The notes under the pieces were generated by a model. It had not been told where the DNA came from. It worked only from the letters and a program-made list of their open reading frames with translations, and did not search any database. 63,844 bases of DNA. Source: Bacteroidales bacterium. Lineage in GTDB: Bacteria > Bacteroidota > Bacteroidia > Bacteroidales > Muribaculaceae. The position numbers were made by a program, and so were the translations under genes. Numbering within the stretch: position 1 is the stretch's first letter; each line of letters starts with the position of its first letter. The stretch lies in contig CAJTEX010000016.1 of the NCBI GenBank assembly GCA_910575615.1, forward strand, positions 1 through 63,844, given 5' to 3'. Shown piece after piece: positions 43,002 to 51,737 of this stretch.

Positions 43002-43649
43002 GATTATTACATATCCACGGGCATCTACCGCTGCCTTGCCCTTGACGACCAAATGAAACTTTACGAGAATTTCAAGCAGTCAAGAAACAAGCGCTTTGTA
43101 AACGCTTTCTTATGTATTTTCATCACTTCCCGTCATGCTGTCCCCCACGCCGGGGCTTGACTCCGGTGAACCTCACCCTACTGGCGTGGACTGCGAGACG
43201 GTCTGCAGATGCAAAGACAATAATTAATTTAAGTTTTTTAACCAATTATGCTGAAAAACATATTTCTCAACTTGACACATCAAACCTCAAAACCCTCTGG
43301 CAACACAGCTTCCTCCTCTTGACCCAATGGGATTGACCATACCCGCCGCCAACAACAAGACATCGAATGATGATCGGAATTTAACCAAGAATATCGCTTA
43401 AATTGGCCAAGAAAGCTCTTTCCCTTCTTGACCATTAATCATTAGATGATTACATGAATTTCATCACTTAGTAGTCCTCCTTGTTGAAAAGATGCCTTAT
43501 CCCCCCATTATATCAGCAAGTTACGCAATTTGCAATGAAAAGTGGACAAACAAACAAACCGCGACATCTGAGGTCATAAAACAACATGGGACAAACAAAT
43601 TATCTTTTGCTTATCCCATGATTATATGGCGGTTATGTAAGTTTATCTT
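43002..43649. other. AT-rich gap, mostly without recognisable features
   Basis: No intact gene is seen. On the minus strand at about 43470-43494 the sequence reads HLFNKEDY followed by a stop, resembling the end of the DUF2795 gene next door, so this may be the eroded end of a second copy. A TGTCTTTG sequence on the minus strand near 43214-43222 could be a promoter. Confidence 0.4.
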
Positions 43650-43871
43650 TCAGTATTCCTCCTCGTTGAAGAAGAAGTCTTCTTTGGAGGGGTAGTCGGG
43701 CCAGATGTCTTCGATGGATTCGTAGGGTTCGCCTTCGTCTTCGATTTCCTGGAGGTTCTCGATGACCTCGAGGGGGGCGCCGCTGCGCTGGGCGTAGTCT
43801 ATAAGCTCTTCGCGGGTGGCGGGCCAGGGTGCGTCTTCGAGCTTTGATGCGAGTTCAAGTGTCCAATACAT
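43650..43871 (-). CDS. DUF2795 domain protein
   Basis: This 73-aa acidic protein (MYWTLELASKLEDAPWPATREELIDYAQR) is a complete DUF2795 protein, a small helical domain widespread in Bacteroidetes and Actinobacteria with no known activity. It is soluble. It could be the last member of the minus-strand run above it, although 193 bp separate it from the cobalamin adenosyltransferase gene. Confidence 0.88.
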   Translation of the reverse strand: MYWTLELASKLEDAPWPATREELIDYAQRSGAPLEVIENLQEIEDEGEPYESIEDIWPDYPSKEDFFFNEEEY

Positions 43872-44064
43872 AGCTTTGTGTATCTATGAGGTTTTGGTTA
43901 AAAATTTCGGAATTCGGCACGGATGGCCGGCTGTCGCAGGGAGATGTGTCGCCAGGGATGGCAACCGGTGTCTGCAGGCCGCTGACTCCGCGTTTTTTCG
44001 TTAAACGCGATTATTCTTTTTTTATTATGGCCTAGGTGGAGATTTTTTGCAGAGGGATGGGAGC

Positions 44065-44613
44065 TCAAGGCTGCCAGGATTGCTCGGGCGTGGAGGAGAG
44101 GTGGTTGAGATGGCGGCCGAGGTCGAAGAGGTAGTCGCTCAGGCGGTTGAGGTAGCCGATGGCGAGGGGGTTGACCGGGGCGGTCTCCGACAGGGCGATT
44201 ACCCGGCGTTCGGCACGCCGGCAGACGGTGCGGGCGATGTTGGCCTGGCATGCGGCCTGGCACCCTCCGGGAAGGATGAATGAGTTAAGGGCCGGAAGAG
44301 ACTCCTCAAGGCGGTCAATCTCGGTCTCCATTGCCTGGATTTCCGCCTGGGCGATGCCGGACGGAGCTATGGAGATGTCGGTGTTGTCAGTGGCCAGGTA
44401 TGCCCCGAGGTTGAAAAGCTTGTTCTGGATTGCGCGGACGAAAGTGGCAGAGTCAGGGTCTATCGGCCCGGCGCATGCCGCGAGCAGTCCGAGATGGGAG
44501 TTTAATTCGTCGACCGTGCCGTATGACTCAAGTCTGACTGACGACTTGCTGACACGTTTGCCTCCGACGAGCGAGGTCTGTCCGGCATCGCCGGTGCGGG
44601 TGTAGATTTTCAT
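44065..44613 (-). CDS. Cob(I)alamin adenosyltransferase, PduO type
   Basis: This enzyme attaches the adenosyl group from ATP to reduced corrinoids, making coenzyme B12. The N-terminal ATP-binding motif is TRTGDAGQTSLVGGKRVSK, and the helical core motifs SYGTVDELNS and CRRAERRVIAL are present. It is 182 aa, the usual length for the trimeric PduO/MMAB type. No B12 riboswitch was seen nearby. It is 2 bp downstream of the LOG-family gene, so the two are co-transcribed. Confidence 0.94.
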   Translation of the reverse strand: MKIYTRTGDAGQTSLVGGKRVSKSSVRLESYGTVDELNSHLGLLAACAGPIDPDSATFVRAIQNKLFNLGAYLATDNTDISIAPSGIAQAEIQAMETEIDRLEESLPALNSFILPGGCQAACQANIARTVCRRAERRVIALSETAPVNPLAIGYLNRLSDYLFDLGRHLNHLSSTPEQSWQP

Positions 44614-44615
44614 AT

Positions 44616-45158
44616 TCAGATGTTTTTGGAGAGTTGTCCAAGGGCTGCGGTCATCGATTCCACGTCAGGGTGGAAGCGGAGCATCTCCGTCGCCGGGGTA
44701 GTGGCGAGCCCCTTCTGCTCCATATTCTCGATGAGCTGCTGCAGAGGGGCATACAGGCCGTCGCGGTCGAGCAGGTGTATCTCCTTCGGCTGCTTGAAAA
44801 AGGTAGATGACGCGAGCGCCGAGAATACCTCGTCGAGGGTGCCTATCCCCCCTTCGAGGGCCACGAACACGTCGGCGTTCTCCTCCATCATCTGCTTGCG
44901 CTGGTGGAGGTCGGGGACGAGGAGGCTCACCGTGTTGGCCGGATGCTGGTCGGCGATTCTCGACTCGGGGACGATTCCCATCACTTTGCCTCCGGCATCG
45001 GCGGCCGCCTGGGCGACATCACGCATCATGCTGTATCTTAGGCCGCCGTAAACAAGCGTGTGGCCGTTCTCCCCCATCCATTTGCCGAACGCGACAGCGT
45101 CATCATGATAGCATGAGGGGATATGCGGACGTGCCGAGCAATAGACTGCGATTCTCAT
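44616..45158 (-). CDS. LOG-family (TIGR00730) Rossmann-fold protein
   Basis: The family hydrolyses nucleoside 5'-monophosphates to base and ribose 5-phosphate (cytokinin-activating type). The catalytic Arg 87 in HQRKQMM and Glu 110 in GIGTLDE are both present. The usual PGGxGT motif reads EGGIGT here (Glu at 102 in place of Pro), and the GGGxxGLMG element is GGLRYSMMR, so the substrate pocket is somewhat divergent. It is 180 aa, full length, and lies in the minus-strand run between DUF2752 and the adenosyltransferase. Confidence 0.85.
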   Translation of the reverse strand: MRIAVYCSARPHIPSCYHDDAVAFGKWMGENGHTLVYGGLRYSMMRDVAQAAADAGGKVMGIVPESRIADQHPANTVSLLVPDLHQRKQMMEENADVFVALEGGIGTLDEVFSALASSTFFKQPKEIHLLDRDGLYAPLQQLIENMEQKGLATTPATEMLRFHPDVESMTAALGQLSKNI

Positions 45159-45167
45159 AATCTTGTT

Positions 45168-45566
45168 TCAAAATTTAATTCCGGCCATAAAAGGGAGGTT
45201 GCGAAGCACCCACCAAGCCATCACCACACCCAGCAGGCTCCATATTGCCGCCGGGGATGTCAGGGCCGCGTGAATCCTCTCCGCCCGCCTGTCCCCCCAA
45301 AGCGGAAGCAGTACCAGGGCCATCAGGTAGATGACCACCGGCGGCAGAATCAGGTTGTAGCCCCAGGCATCCATAGGATGGCCGTGAAGAAGGCTGTGCA
45401 ACGCCCGTTGCGAGCCGCATCCGGGGCAGTCAAGCTCCGTGACCCATTTGAACGGACACCGGGGCATAGCGCCGCTGTATTCGCAGAACAGGATGTAAAC
45501 TGCCAGAGCCGCCACTGCCGCGGCCGCCACCAGCAGGTTACGCTTTGTCAGCCCCCGGCTCTTCAC
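45168..45566 (-). CDS. DUF2752 membrane protein
   Basis: This 132-aa protein has an N-terminal transmembrane helix, the family motif CPGCGSQRALHSLLHGHP and two more membrane segments. The Cys pair suggests metal or redox binding, but the role is unknown. It begins at a GTG directly after the TGA of the upstream GYF/CD225 gene (TGAGTG), so translation is coupled and the two membrane proteins likely work together. Confidence 0.88.
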   Translation of the reverse strand: MKSRGLTKRNLLVAAAAVAALAVYILFCEYSGAMPRCPFKWVTELDCPGCGSQRALHSLLHGHPMDAWGYNLILPPVVIYLMALVLLPLWGDRRAERIHAALTSPAAIWSLLGVVMAWWVLRNLPFMAGIKF

Positions 45567-46235
45567 TCAGACACCCATGAACGCGAGCTGGACGGGGAGA
45601 GCCATCAGCCCGAGGACTATCGAGATTATGATGAGCCACTGGGCCCATTCCGACATCTTCTTGGCCTTGGCGAGGTTGCCACGGCCATAAGCCTGCTTGG
45701 TCTGGGCCGAGCATATTATGGCGGCGATGCCAAGCACCTGGCAGCAGAGTATGGTGACGATTATCGACCAGACGAGATACGCCGGGGGGCAAGGCTCGTC
45801 AGGCACCATCGCCTCGCGCTGCCAGTCCCACACTGGCTGGGGTTGCGGCTGAGGGGCGAAACGCGGATCAGCAGGGGCTTGCTGAGCCGGGCCCTGGGGA
45901 TAATATCCCTGCTGGTGGTATCCATATCCCTGGCCGGGCATCGGCTGGTTTGTGTCAGCTTCCTCCACAGGGTTGCCTGGCTGCTCCACGGCGGGAATCT
46001 GCGGCTCCTCTGCCACGGCGGCCGGCTCCTCATCGACAGCCACCTCGGTGGCAGGCCGCATGGCGCGGTCACGCGCCTCCATCGCCGCTTTCAGTTCTTC
46101 AATCTCACAGGCTTCCACCCAGTCGGGCAGCCCCGATGTCCAGACGGGAGAATCAGGCTTTATGCACATTCCGATTAACTCGTCGGCAGAGTAAGGGCCG
46201 GCGTGACGGTCGTCGATTATGGTCCAGTATTCCAT
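45567..46235 (-). CDS. GYF_2 and CD225/dispanin membrane protein
   Basis: The N-terminus (EYWTIIDDRHAGPYSADELI, then VWTSGLPDWVEA) is a GYF_2 (DUF4339) domain. A Gln/Pro/Tyr-rich linker follows. The C-terminus has two membrane helices with the CD225 pattern (YLVWSIIVTILCCQVLGIAA, then AKAKKMSEWAQWLIIISIVL). I start at MEYWTII (46235), because upstream frames have no domain. It is about 222 aa. Bacterial proteins of this type are membrane adaptors of unknown partner. Confidence 0.85.
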   Translation of the reverse strand: MEYWTIIDDRHAGPYSADELIGMCIKPDSPVWTSGLPDWVEACEIEELKAAMEARDRAMRPATEVAVDEEPAAVAEEPQIPAVEQPGNPVEEADTNQPMPGQGYGYHQQGYYPQGPAQQAPADPRFAPQPQPQPVWDWQREAMVPDEPCPPAYLVWSIIVTILCCQVLGIAAIICSAQTKQAYGRGNLAKAKKMSEWAQWLIIISIVLGLMALPVQLAFMGV

Positions 46236-46331
46236 GTTTGCGGTGATTAACGATTGGGGGAAGAATGAGTTGACAGGGTGTCGCCGGTCTGTCAGTCGAG
46301 ACATGCGGCCGGCGACCCCCCTGGAGTTTTT

Positions 46332-47219
46332 TCAGAAGAACTTGGTCTCGGTGCCGAAAATCGCGGTCAGCAGGTTGTTGGCCAGACCGGAAGCGCCGAT
46401 ACGGAAATATTCGTTTGTGAGCCACTTGTCACCCAGGATTTCCTTGACCAGGCAATAGTAGCCCACGGCATCCTCGGGGGTGCGCACACCACCGGCGGGC
46501 TTGAAGCCCACCATACGGCCTGTCTGCTCGTAATACTCCTTGATGGCCTGCATCATGACGTAGGCGGCAAAATGGCTCGCGCCGGGATATTCCTTGCCTG
46601 TCGAAGTCTTGATGAAGTCGGCTCCGGAATACATCGAGAGAATCGACGCGTTGCGGATGTTCTCGGCGGTCTTGAGCGCGCCGGTCTCCAGAATCACCTT
46701 CAGACGGGCCTCGCGGCAAGCCTCCTTCAGCTCGGCTATCTCGTCGCACACCTCCTGGTAGTCGCCGTCAAGGTAGTTGCCGACATTGAGGACGATGTCG
46801 ATCTCGTCGGCACCGCCGTCAACGGCCAGCGCCGTCTCGGCCACCTTCACCTCGGGGAAGGTCTGCGAAGAGGGGAAACCGCCCGACACGCAGGCGATGT
46901 CGACCTCCGAGACCTCGAGGACAGCCCTCACCACCTGGGCGAAGTTGGGGTAGACGCATATGGCGGCCACGTTGGGCATCTCGGGATGCTCGGTCTCAAA
47001 CTGATTTACCTTCTCGGTGAAGTCGGCCACCGACCTGGGGGAGTCGGTCGACTGCAGCGTGGTCAGGTCGATGCAGTTGAAGAGGAACTTGTAGACCTCC
47101 TCGGTTGAGTATTTCTCGCGGTTCTCGTCGATGATACGTTTCACCTCGGCGGCCACGAACTCGTCGTCAATAGTCACTGCGGAGCGGCTGAGCGCCTCGC
47201 GGTATTTGTCTTCAGCCAT
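46332..47219 (-). CDS. deoC: Deoxyribose-phosphate aldolase
   Basis: This enzyme splits 2-deoxyribose 5-phosphate to acetaldehyde and glyceraldehyde 3-phosphate, in deoxynucleoside salvage. The Schiff-base Lys is in GADFIKTSTGK and the second conserved Lys in GFKPAGGVR. It is 295 aa, longer than the E. coli enzyme but usual for this order. It lies between a carboxynorspermidine dehydrogenase and the GYF/CD225 gene on the same strand. Confidence 0.94.
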   Translation of the reverse strand: MAEDKYREALSRSAVTIDDEFVAAEVKRIIDENREKYSTEEVYKFLFNCIDLTTLQSTDSPRSVADFTEKVNQFETEHPEMPNVAAICVYPNFAQVVRAVLEVSEVDIACVSGGFPSSQTFPEVKVAETALAVDGGADEIDIVLNVGNYLDGDYQEVCDEIAELKEACREARLKVILETGALKTAENIRNASILSMYSGADFIKTSTGKEYPGASHFAAYVMMQAIKEYYEQTGRMVGFKPAGGVRTPEDAVGYYCLVKEILGDKWLTNEYFRIGASGLANNLLTAIFGTETKFF

Positions 47220-47238
47220 AGCTTAAGTAGGTTTTATG

Positions 47239-48471
47239 TTAGTATTTGTCGACTTCCAGGGGAACGTTGACGATTTCCTCCCAGGGAAGGCCCTGGAGGG
47301 GAAGCTGCTCCATGAAAGGATCCGGGTCAAACTCTTCAACGTTGTGGACACCCGGTTTGTTCCACTTGCCGGTGAGGAACATCATCGCGCCGATCATGGC
47401 GGGCACGCCAGTGGTGTAGCTCACAGCCTGCATGCCAGTCTCGCGGTAAGCCTCCGAGTGGGAGCAGTTGTTGAAGATGTAGTATGTCATTTCCTTGCCG
47501 TCCTTCCCCTTGCCTGAGATGCGGCAGCCGATGGATGTCTCCCCGGTGTAGTTCTCGCCGAGGTCCTGCGGATTGGGCAGCACGGCCTTGAGGAACTGCA
47601 GGGGCACGATTTTCTGGCCGTTGTAGTCGATTTCGTCGATGCGGGCCATGCCGATGTCCTGAATCACACGCAGGTGGGTGAGGTATTCCTGGCCGAAAGT
47701 CATCCAGAAACGGGCGCGCCTGATGGTCGGGAAATTCTGCACCAGCGACTCAAGCTCCTCATGGTAGAGCAGGTAGCTCTCACGCTCCCCGATGCGGGGA
47801 TAGGTCAGCGGGGCGTGAACCTCGAGCGGGCCTGTGGTCACCCACTGGCCATCCTGCCAGTAACGGCCGTTCTGTGTGATTTCGCGGATGTTGATTTCAG
47901 GGTTGAAGTTGGTGGCGAAAGCCTTGCCGTGGTTTCCGGCATTGCAGTCGACGATGTCGAGGGTCTCCATCTCCGAGAAATAGTGCTTGGCCGCGTAAGC
48001 GGTGAACACCCCTGAGACCCCGGGGTCGAATCCGCAGCCCAGGATTGCCGTCAGACCCGCTTTCTCGAACTTCTCGCGGTAGGCCCACTGCCAGGAATAC
48101 TCGAAATGGGCCACGTCGCGCGGCTCATAGTTGGCCGTGTCGAGATAGCTGACGCCGCATTCCAGGCAGGCATCCATGATAGTGAGGTCCTGATAGGGCA
48201 GCGCCAGGTTCATCACCAGGTCGGGATTGTGACGGCGCAACAGGGCGCAGAGTTCCTCCACCGAGTCGGCGTCGACACGGTCGGTCTCAATCACCGGGGC
48301 CTTGCGTCCATGCTTTTCGGCCTCCCTGAGGATGGCCTCCTTTACGGCGTCGCATTTCTCGCGGCGTCGCGAGGCGAGGACTATCCCGGTGAACACATCG
48401 GGATTCTGGGCGCACTTGTGGGCGGCCACTGTGCCGACACCTCCGACGCCAATGATAACAACTTTTGCCAT
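47239..48471 (-). CDS. Carboxynorspermidine/saccharopine dehydrogenase-like
   Basis: The protein starts MAKVVIIGVGGVGTVAAHK with a Rossmann GxGxxG and has the family C-terminal domain (GCGFDPGVSG, DCNAGNHGK, YTTGVPAMIGAMMF). In Bacteroidetes this subfamily makes carboxynorspermidine or carboxyspermidine from aspartate semialdehyde and a diamine with NADPH, a step in polyamine synthesis. The sequence fits that better than lysine saccharopine enzymes. It is 410 aa. I start at 48471, since upstream is promoter-like. The decarboxylase partner is not adjacent. Confidence 0.88.
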   Translation of the reverse strand: MAKVVIIGVGGVGTVAAHKCAQNPDVFTGIVLASRRREKCDAVKEAILREAEKHGRKAPVIETDRVDADSVEELCALLRRHNPDLVMNLALPYQDLTIMDACLECGVSYLDTANYEPRDVAHFEYSWQWAYREKFEKAGLTAILGCGFDPGVSGVFTAYAAKHYFSEMETLDIVDCNAGNHGKAFATNFNPEINIREITQNGRYWQDGQWVTTGPLEVHAPLTYPRIGERESYLLYHEELESLVQNFPTIRRARFWMTFGQEYLTHLRVIQDIGMARIDEIDYNGQKIVPLQFLKAVLPNPQDLGENYTGETSIGCRISGKGKDGKEMTYYIFNNCSHSEAYRETGMQAVSYTTGVPAMIGAMMFLTGKWNKPGVHNVEEFDPDPFMEQLPLQGLPWEEIVNVPLEVDKY

Positions 48472-48561
48472 TTTTAAATTATCGGGTTGGGAATGGTTCT
48501 TTACTGAGATTGTAACAGTTGCGGGCATGAGAATGGCCGCGCCGCGACTGCCATAAAAACG

Positions 48562-48569
48562 CAAAATTA
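48562..48569 (-). promoter_or_regulatory. -7 box of the carboxynorspermidine dehydrogenase run
   Basis: TAATTTTG on the minus strand, preceded by T-rich sequence. The leader to the ATG would be about 85 nt. Confidence 0.5.
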
Positions 48570-48624
48570 GCAAAAAAAATCAAAAAGCCATCTCTTTTGC
48601 CGCATCTTATCGTCCGGCAAGGGG

Positions 48625-49293
48625 TCAATCCTTGGTGCCGTAGGCGAGGTCGCCCGCGTCTCCGAGGCCCGGGACGATGTATGAGTGGGAGTTGATTTCA
48701 GGGTCGATGGCCCCGATCCAGACGGTGGTCTTCTCCTCCGGGAAACGGCTGCGGATGAAGTCGACGGCCTGCTGCGAGGCGATGACCGAGGCCACATGTA
48801 TGTGGGCCGGGGTGCCCTTGGTCAGCAACGCGCGGTAGCTCAGCTCCATCGACGCGCCGGTGGCGAGCATCGGGTCGGCCAGCACGAGGGTCTTCCCCTC
48901 TATCGACGGCGAGGCCAGATACTCGATGCAGACATCGAAATCGTCATGGTCTTTGTAAGTCTTCTCCTTGTAGCGGCGGTAGGCCGACACGAAAGCGTTC
49001 TCCGAGTGGTCGAAATAATTGAGGAACCCCTGGTGGAACGGGACTCCGGCACGGAATATGGTGGCCAGCACCAGCGGCGTGGCCAGCTCAAGGCTCTCGG
49101 TCATCGCCAGCGGGGTCTGCACCTGGCGGCGGCGGTAGTCGAGGGTCTTGGATATCTCGTAGGCCATTATCTCGCCGATGCGCTCGAGATTGCGGCGGAA
49201 GCGGAGCATATCTCCCTGGATGTCAACAGCGCGCAGCTCGGTCATATATTGGCCCACCAGCGAGGGGGTCTCTGCAAAATTTATGACTTTCAT
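48625..49293 (-). CDS. upp: Uracil phosphoribosyltransferase-like
   Basis: This enzyme salvages uracil to UMP with PRPP. The PRPP-binding loop is VLADPMLATGAS. The uracil-binding end is in the segment DPEINSHSYIVPGLGDAGDL. It is 222 aa from MKVINFAETP (49293), a typical length. It is transcribed divergently from the RelA/SpoT gene, and the two promoters overlap. Confidence 0.93.
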   Translation of the reverse strand: MKVINFAETPSLVGQYMTELRAVDIQGDMLRFRRNLERIGEIMAYEISKTLDYRRRQVQTPLAMTESLELATPLVLATIFRAGVPFHQGFLNYFDHSENAFVSAYRRYKEKTYKDHDDFDVCIEYLASPSIEGKTLVLADPMLATGASMELSYRALLTKGTPAHIHVASVIASQQAVDFIRSRFPEEKTTVWIGAIDPEINSHSYIVPGLGDAGDLAYGTKD

Positions 49294-49316
49294 GGTGGTT
49301 TTTGTGTTTAGAGACT

Positions 49317-49355
49317 CAAAGTTAGCGATTTTTCCGGGGAAATTTACTATTTTTG
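49317..49355. promoter_or_regulatory. Overlapping divergent promoters of upp and relA/spoT
   Basis: TAACTTTG on the minus strand (49317-49324) serves upp, and TATTTTTG on the plus strand (49348-49355) serves the RelA/SpoT gene. The two -7 boxes are only 23 bp apart, so each promoter's -33 region falls on or beyond the other's -7 box and the two polymerases should interfere. Neither has a clear TTTG -33. Confidence 0.55.
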
Positions 49356-49425
49356 TGGAAAATCCTCCAAAAACACCCCCGCAGAGCAAACTCTCCCTGA
49401 CGGATTCACCAATACTCCACAGACA

Positions 49426-51708
49426 ATGTCGCACGAAAAGACCACCACACCCGTGCCGGCCCAGCCGTCGCCCCGCAACAACTTCACCACCCCTGAGGAA
49501 GACCGCATAATCGAGGCCGCCTTCCAGGAGGTGCGCGACGGCTATCTCAAGTCAAACCACCGCAAGAAAGTCGAAATCATCGAGCGGGCCTACCGCTTCG
49601 CCAAGGAGGCCCACAGCGGCATACGCCGCCGCTCGGGGGAGCCATACATACTCCACCCCATCGCGGTGGCGAAAATCGCCAGCCAGGAAATCGGCCTGGG
49701 ATCCACATCGATATGCGCCGCACTGCTCCACGACGTGGTAGAGGACACCGACTACACCGTCGAGGACATCGAGCAGAACTTCGGCAAGAAGATTGCCCAG
49801 CTCGTCGCGGGGCTGACAAAAATCTCAGGCGGCATCTTCGGCGACAAAGCCTCGGTGCAGGCCGAGAACTTCCGCAAGCTGCTGCTGACCATGAGCGAGG
49901 ACATCAGGGTGGTGCTCATCAAGATGGCCGACAGGCTCCACAACATGCGCACCTTGGGATCGATGGCCCCCAACAAGCAATACAAAATCGCAGGGGAGAC
50001 ACTCTACATATACGCCCCCCTGGCCCACAGGCTCGGGCTTTTTGAGATAAAGACCGAGCTTGAGAACCTCAGCTTCAAATATGAGCATCCCGAGGCTTTC
50101 GAGCGCATCTCTCGCCAGATCGCCGAGAGCGAGAAACACCGCACCGGGATATACAATGACTTCGCCGCCCCGATACGCGAGCGCCTCGACGCGATGGGCC
50201 TGAAATACAGCGCCAAGGCCCGCGTCAAATCGGTCTATTCCATCTGGAACAAGATGGAGACCAAACACATACCCTTCGAGGAGGTATACGACCTCTACGC
50301 GGCCCGCATCATATTCGAGTGTGACGACCCGGCCATGGAGAAAAGCATCTGCTGGCAGATATACTCGGCCATCACCGACATATACCGGCTCCACCCCGAC
50401 CGCACCCGCGACTGGATCTCAAACCCGAAAGCCAACGGCTACCAGGCCCTCCACCTGACGGTGATGGGCCCCGACGGCAACTGGGTGGAGGTGCAGATAC
50501 GCTCGCGACGGATGGACGAAATCGCCGAGAAGGGATTCGCCGCCCACTGGAAATACAAGGTAGGCGAGGGGGACGAGGAGTCGGAACTCAACGCCTGGCT
50601 CCACACCATCAAGGACATCCTGGCCGACCCGGAGCCCAACGCGCTCGACTTCCTCGACACCCTCAAGCTCAACCTCTTCTCCTCGGAAATCGTGGTCTTC
50701 ACCCCCAAAGGTGAACTTATCACGCTCCCCAACAACGCCACTGTCCTCGACGTGGCCTTCCACCTGCATTCACAAATCGGATGCCATTGCATCGCCGGCA
50801 AGGTCAACCACAAGCTCGTGCCGCTCAGCCAGCGGCTCAACTCAGGCGACCAGGTGGAGGTGCTGACCTCGCAGTCACAGCAGCCCAAGCCCGAATGGGT
50901 CGACTTCCTGGCCACCGCCAAAGGAAAGACACGCCTGCGCCAGGCCCTGCGCAAGCTCCAGCAGCCGGCCGTGGCCAAAGGTCGCCTGATATTCGAGGAG
51001 TTCCTCCGCGACAACGACATCAAGGATGACAATGTGGCCATCACAAAGGTAATGGGACTCTACAAAGCCCAGACCCGCGACGAATTCTACTACCTGCTGG
51101 GCAACGACGAGATTGCCCTCAACGAATATGTCGTCAAGACCCTCCGCAAAGAAAGCTCGAAGACAAAACGGCTATTGCTCAAATGGATAGGAATGGGCGA
51201 CAAAGAGCAGCCCGCGGATGCCCCACAGCCCGCGGAGAAAAAGAAAATCAACACCAAGGAGACCTACATACTGCGCTATGACGAGAGCGGGGCCACCAAC
51301 TTCCGCTTCGCCGACTGCTGCAGCCCCATCCCCGGCGACGACGTGCTGGGCTACATCGACGACGACGGCGAGGTTGTTGTCCACAATCTCGACTGCCCGC
51401 GAGCTTCAGTGCTGAAAGCCTCTTACGGCCCGCGCATCGTGGCGGCCAGATGGGAAGTCAACGGCGGACGCTTCCTGGCCCACATCCGTATCGAAGGCAT
51501 CGACCGCCAGGGAATCCTCCACGAGCTGATATCGCTGATTTCCACCCACCTGTCGCTCAACATACGCGACCTCGACATCCACGCCGAGAAGGAGGTCTTC
51601 ACCTGCGACCTCTCCCTGCTTGTGTCTGACGTCGAAGGGGTCAACGACCTATGCGCCAAGGTGAGGAGGATTCCGGGCATACAGAAGGCAACACGCATAA
51701 ATGTATGA
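49426..51708 (+). CDS. Bifunctional (p)ppGpp synthetase/hydrolase (RelA/SpoT)
   Basis: This is the stringent-response enzyme. The N-terminal HD hydrolase domain has HDVVEDTD at about residues 102-109 (metal-binding His-Asp and Glu-Asp). The RelA/SpoT synthetase domain follows (VKSVYSIWNKMETK, then NGYQALHLTVMGP). A TGS domain (VFTPKGELITLPNNATVLD) and a C-terminal ACT domain (RIEGIDRQGILHELISLIS) complete a full-length 760-aa protein. The intact HDxxED suggests active hydrolysis, i.e. the bifunctional Rel type. It probably shares transcription with mtnN 29 bp downstream. Confidence 0.95.
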   Translation: MSHEKTTTPVPAQPSPRNNFTTPEEDRIIEAAFQEVRDGYLKSNHRKKVEIIERAYRFAKEAHSGIRRRSGEPYILHPIAVAKIASQEIGLGSTSICAALLHDVVEDTDYTVEDIEQNFGKKIAQLVAGLTKISGGIFGDKASVQAENFRKLLLTMSEDIRVVLIKMADRLHNMRTLGSMAPNKQYKIAGETLYIYAPLAHRLGLFEIKTELENLSFKYEHPEAFERISRQIAESEKHRTGIYNDFAAPIRERLDAMGLKYSAKARVKSVYSIWNKMETKHIPFEEVYDLYAARIIFECDDPAMEKSICWQIYSAITDIYRLHPDRTRDWISNPKANGYQALHLTVMGPDGNWVEVQIRSRRMDEIAEKGFAAHWKYKVGEGDEESELNAWLHTIKDILADPEPNALDFLDTLKLNLFSSEIVVFTPKGELITLPNNATVLDVAFHLHSQIGCHCIAGKVNHKLVPLSQRLNSGDQVEVLTSQSQQPKPEWVDFLATAKGKTRLRQALRKLQQPAVAKGRLIFEEFLRDNDIKDDNVAITKVMGLYKAQTRDEFYYLLGNDEIALNEYVVKTLRKESSKTKRLLLKWIGMGDKEQPADAPQPAEKKKINTKETYILRYDESGATNFRFADCCSPIPGDDVLGYIDDDGEVVVHNLDCPRASVLKASYGPRIVAARWEVNGGRFLAHIRIEGIDRQGILHELISLISTHLSLNIRDLDIHAEKEVFTCDLSLLVSDVEGVNDLCAKVRRIPGIQKATRINV

Positions 51709-51737
51709 CAGACAGCCGATTTTTTAACAGACAGACA

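Noticed and set aside
45123-46178. A 351-codon plus-strand open frame across the LOG, DUF2752 and GYF/CD225 genes
   Set aside because: It crosses three minus-strand genes with recognised domains and is a complement artefact.
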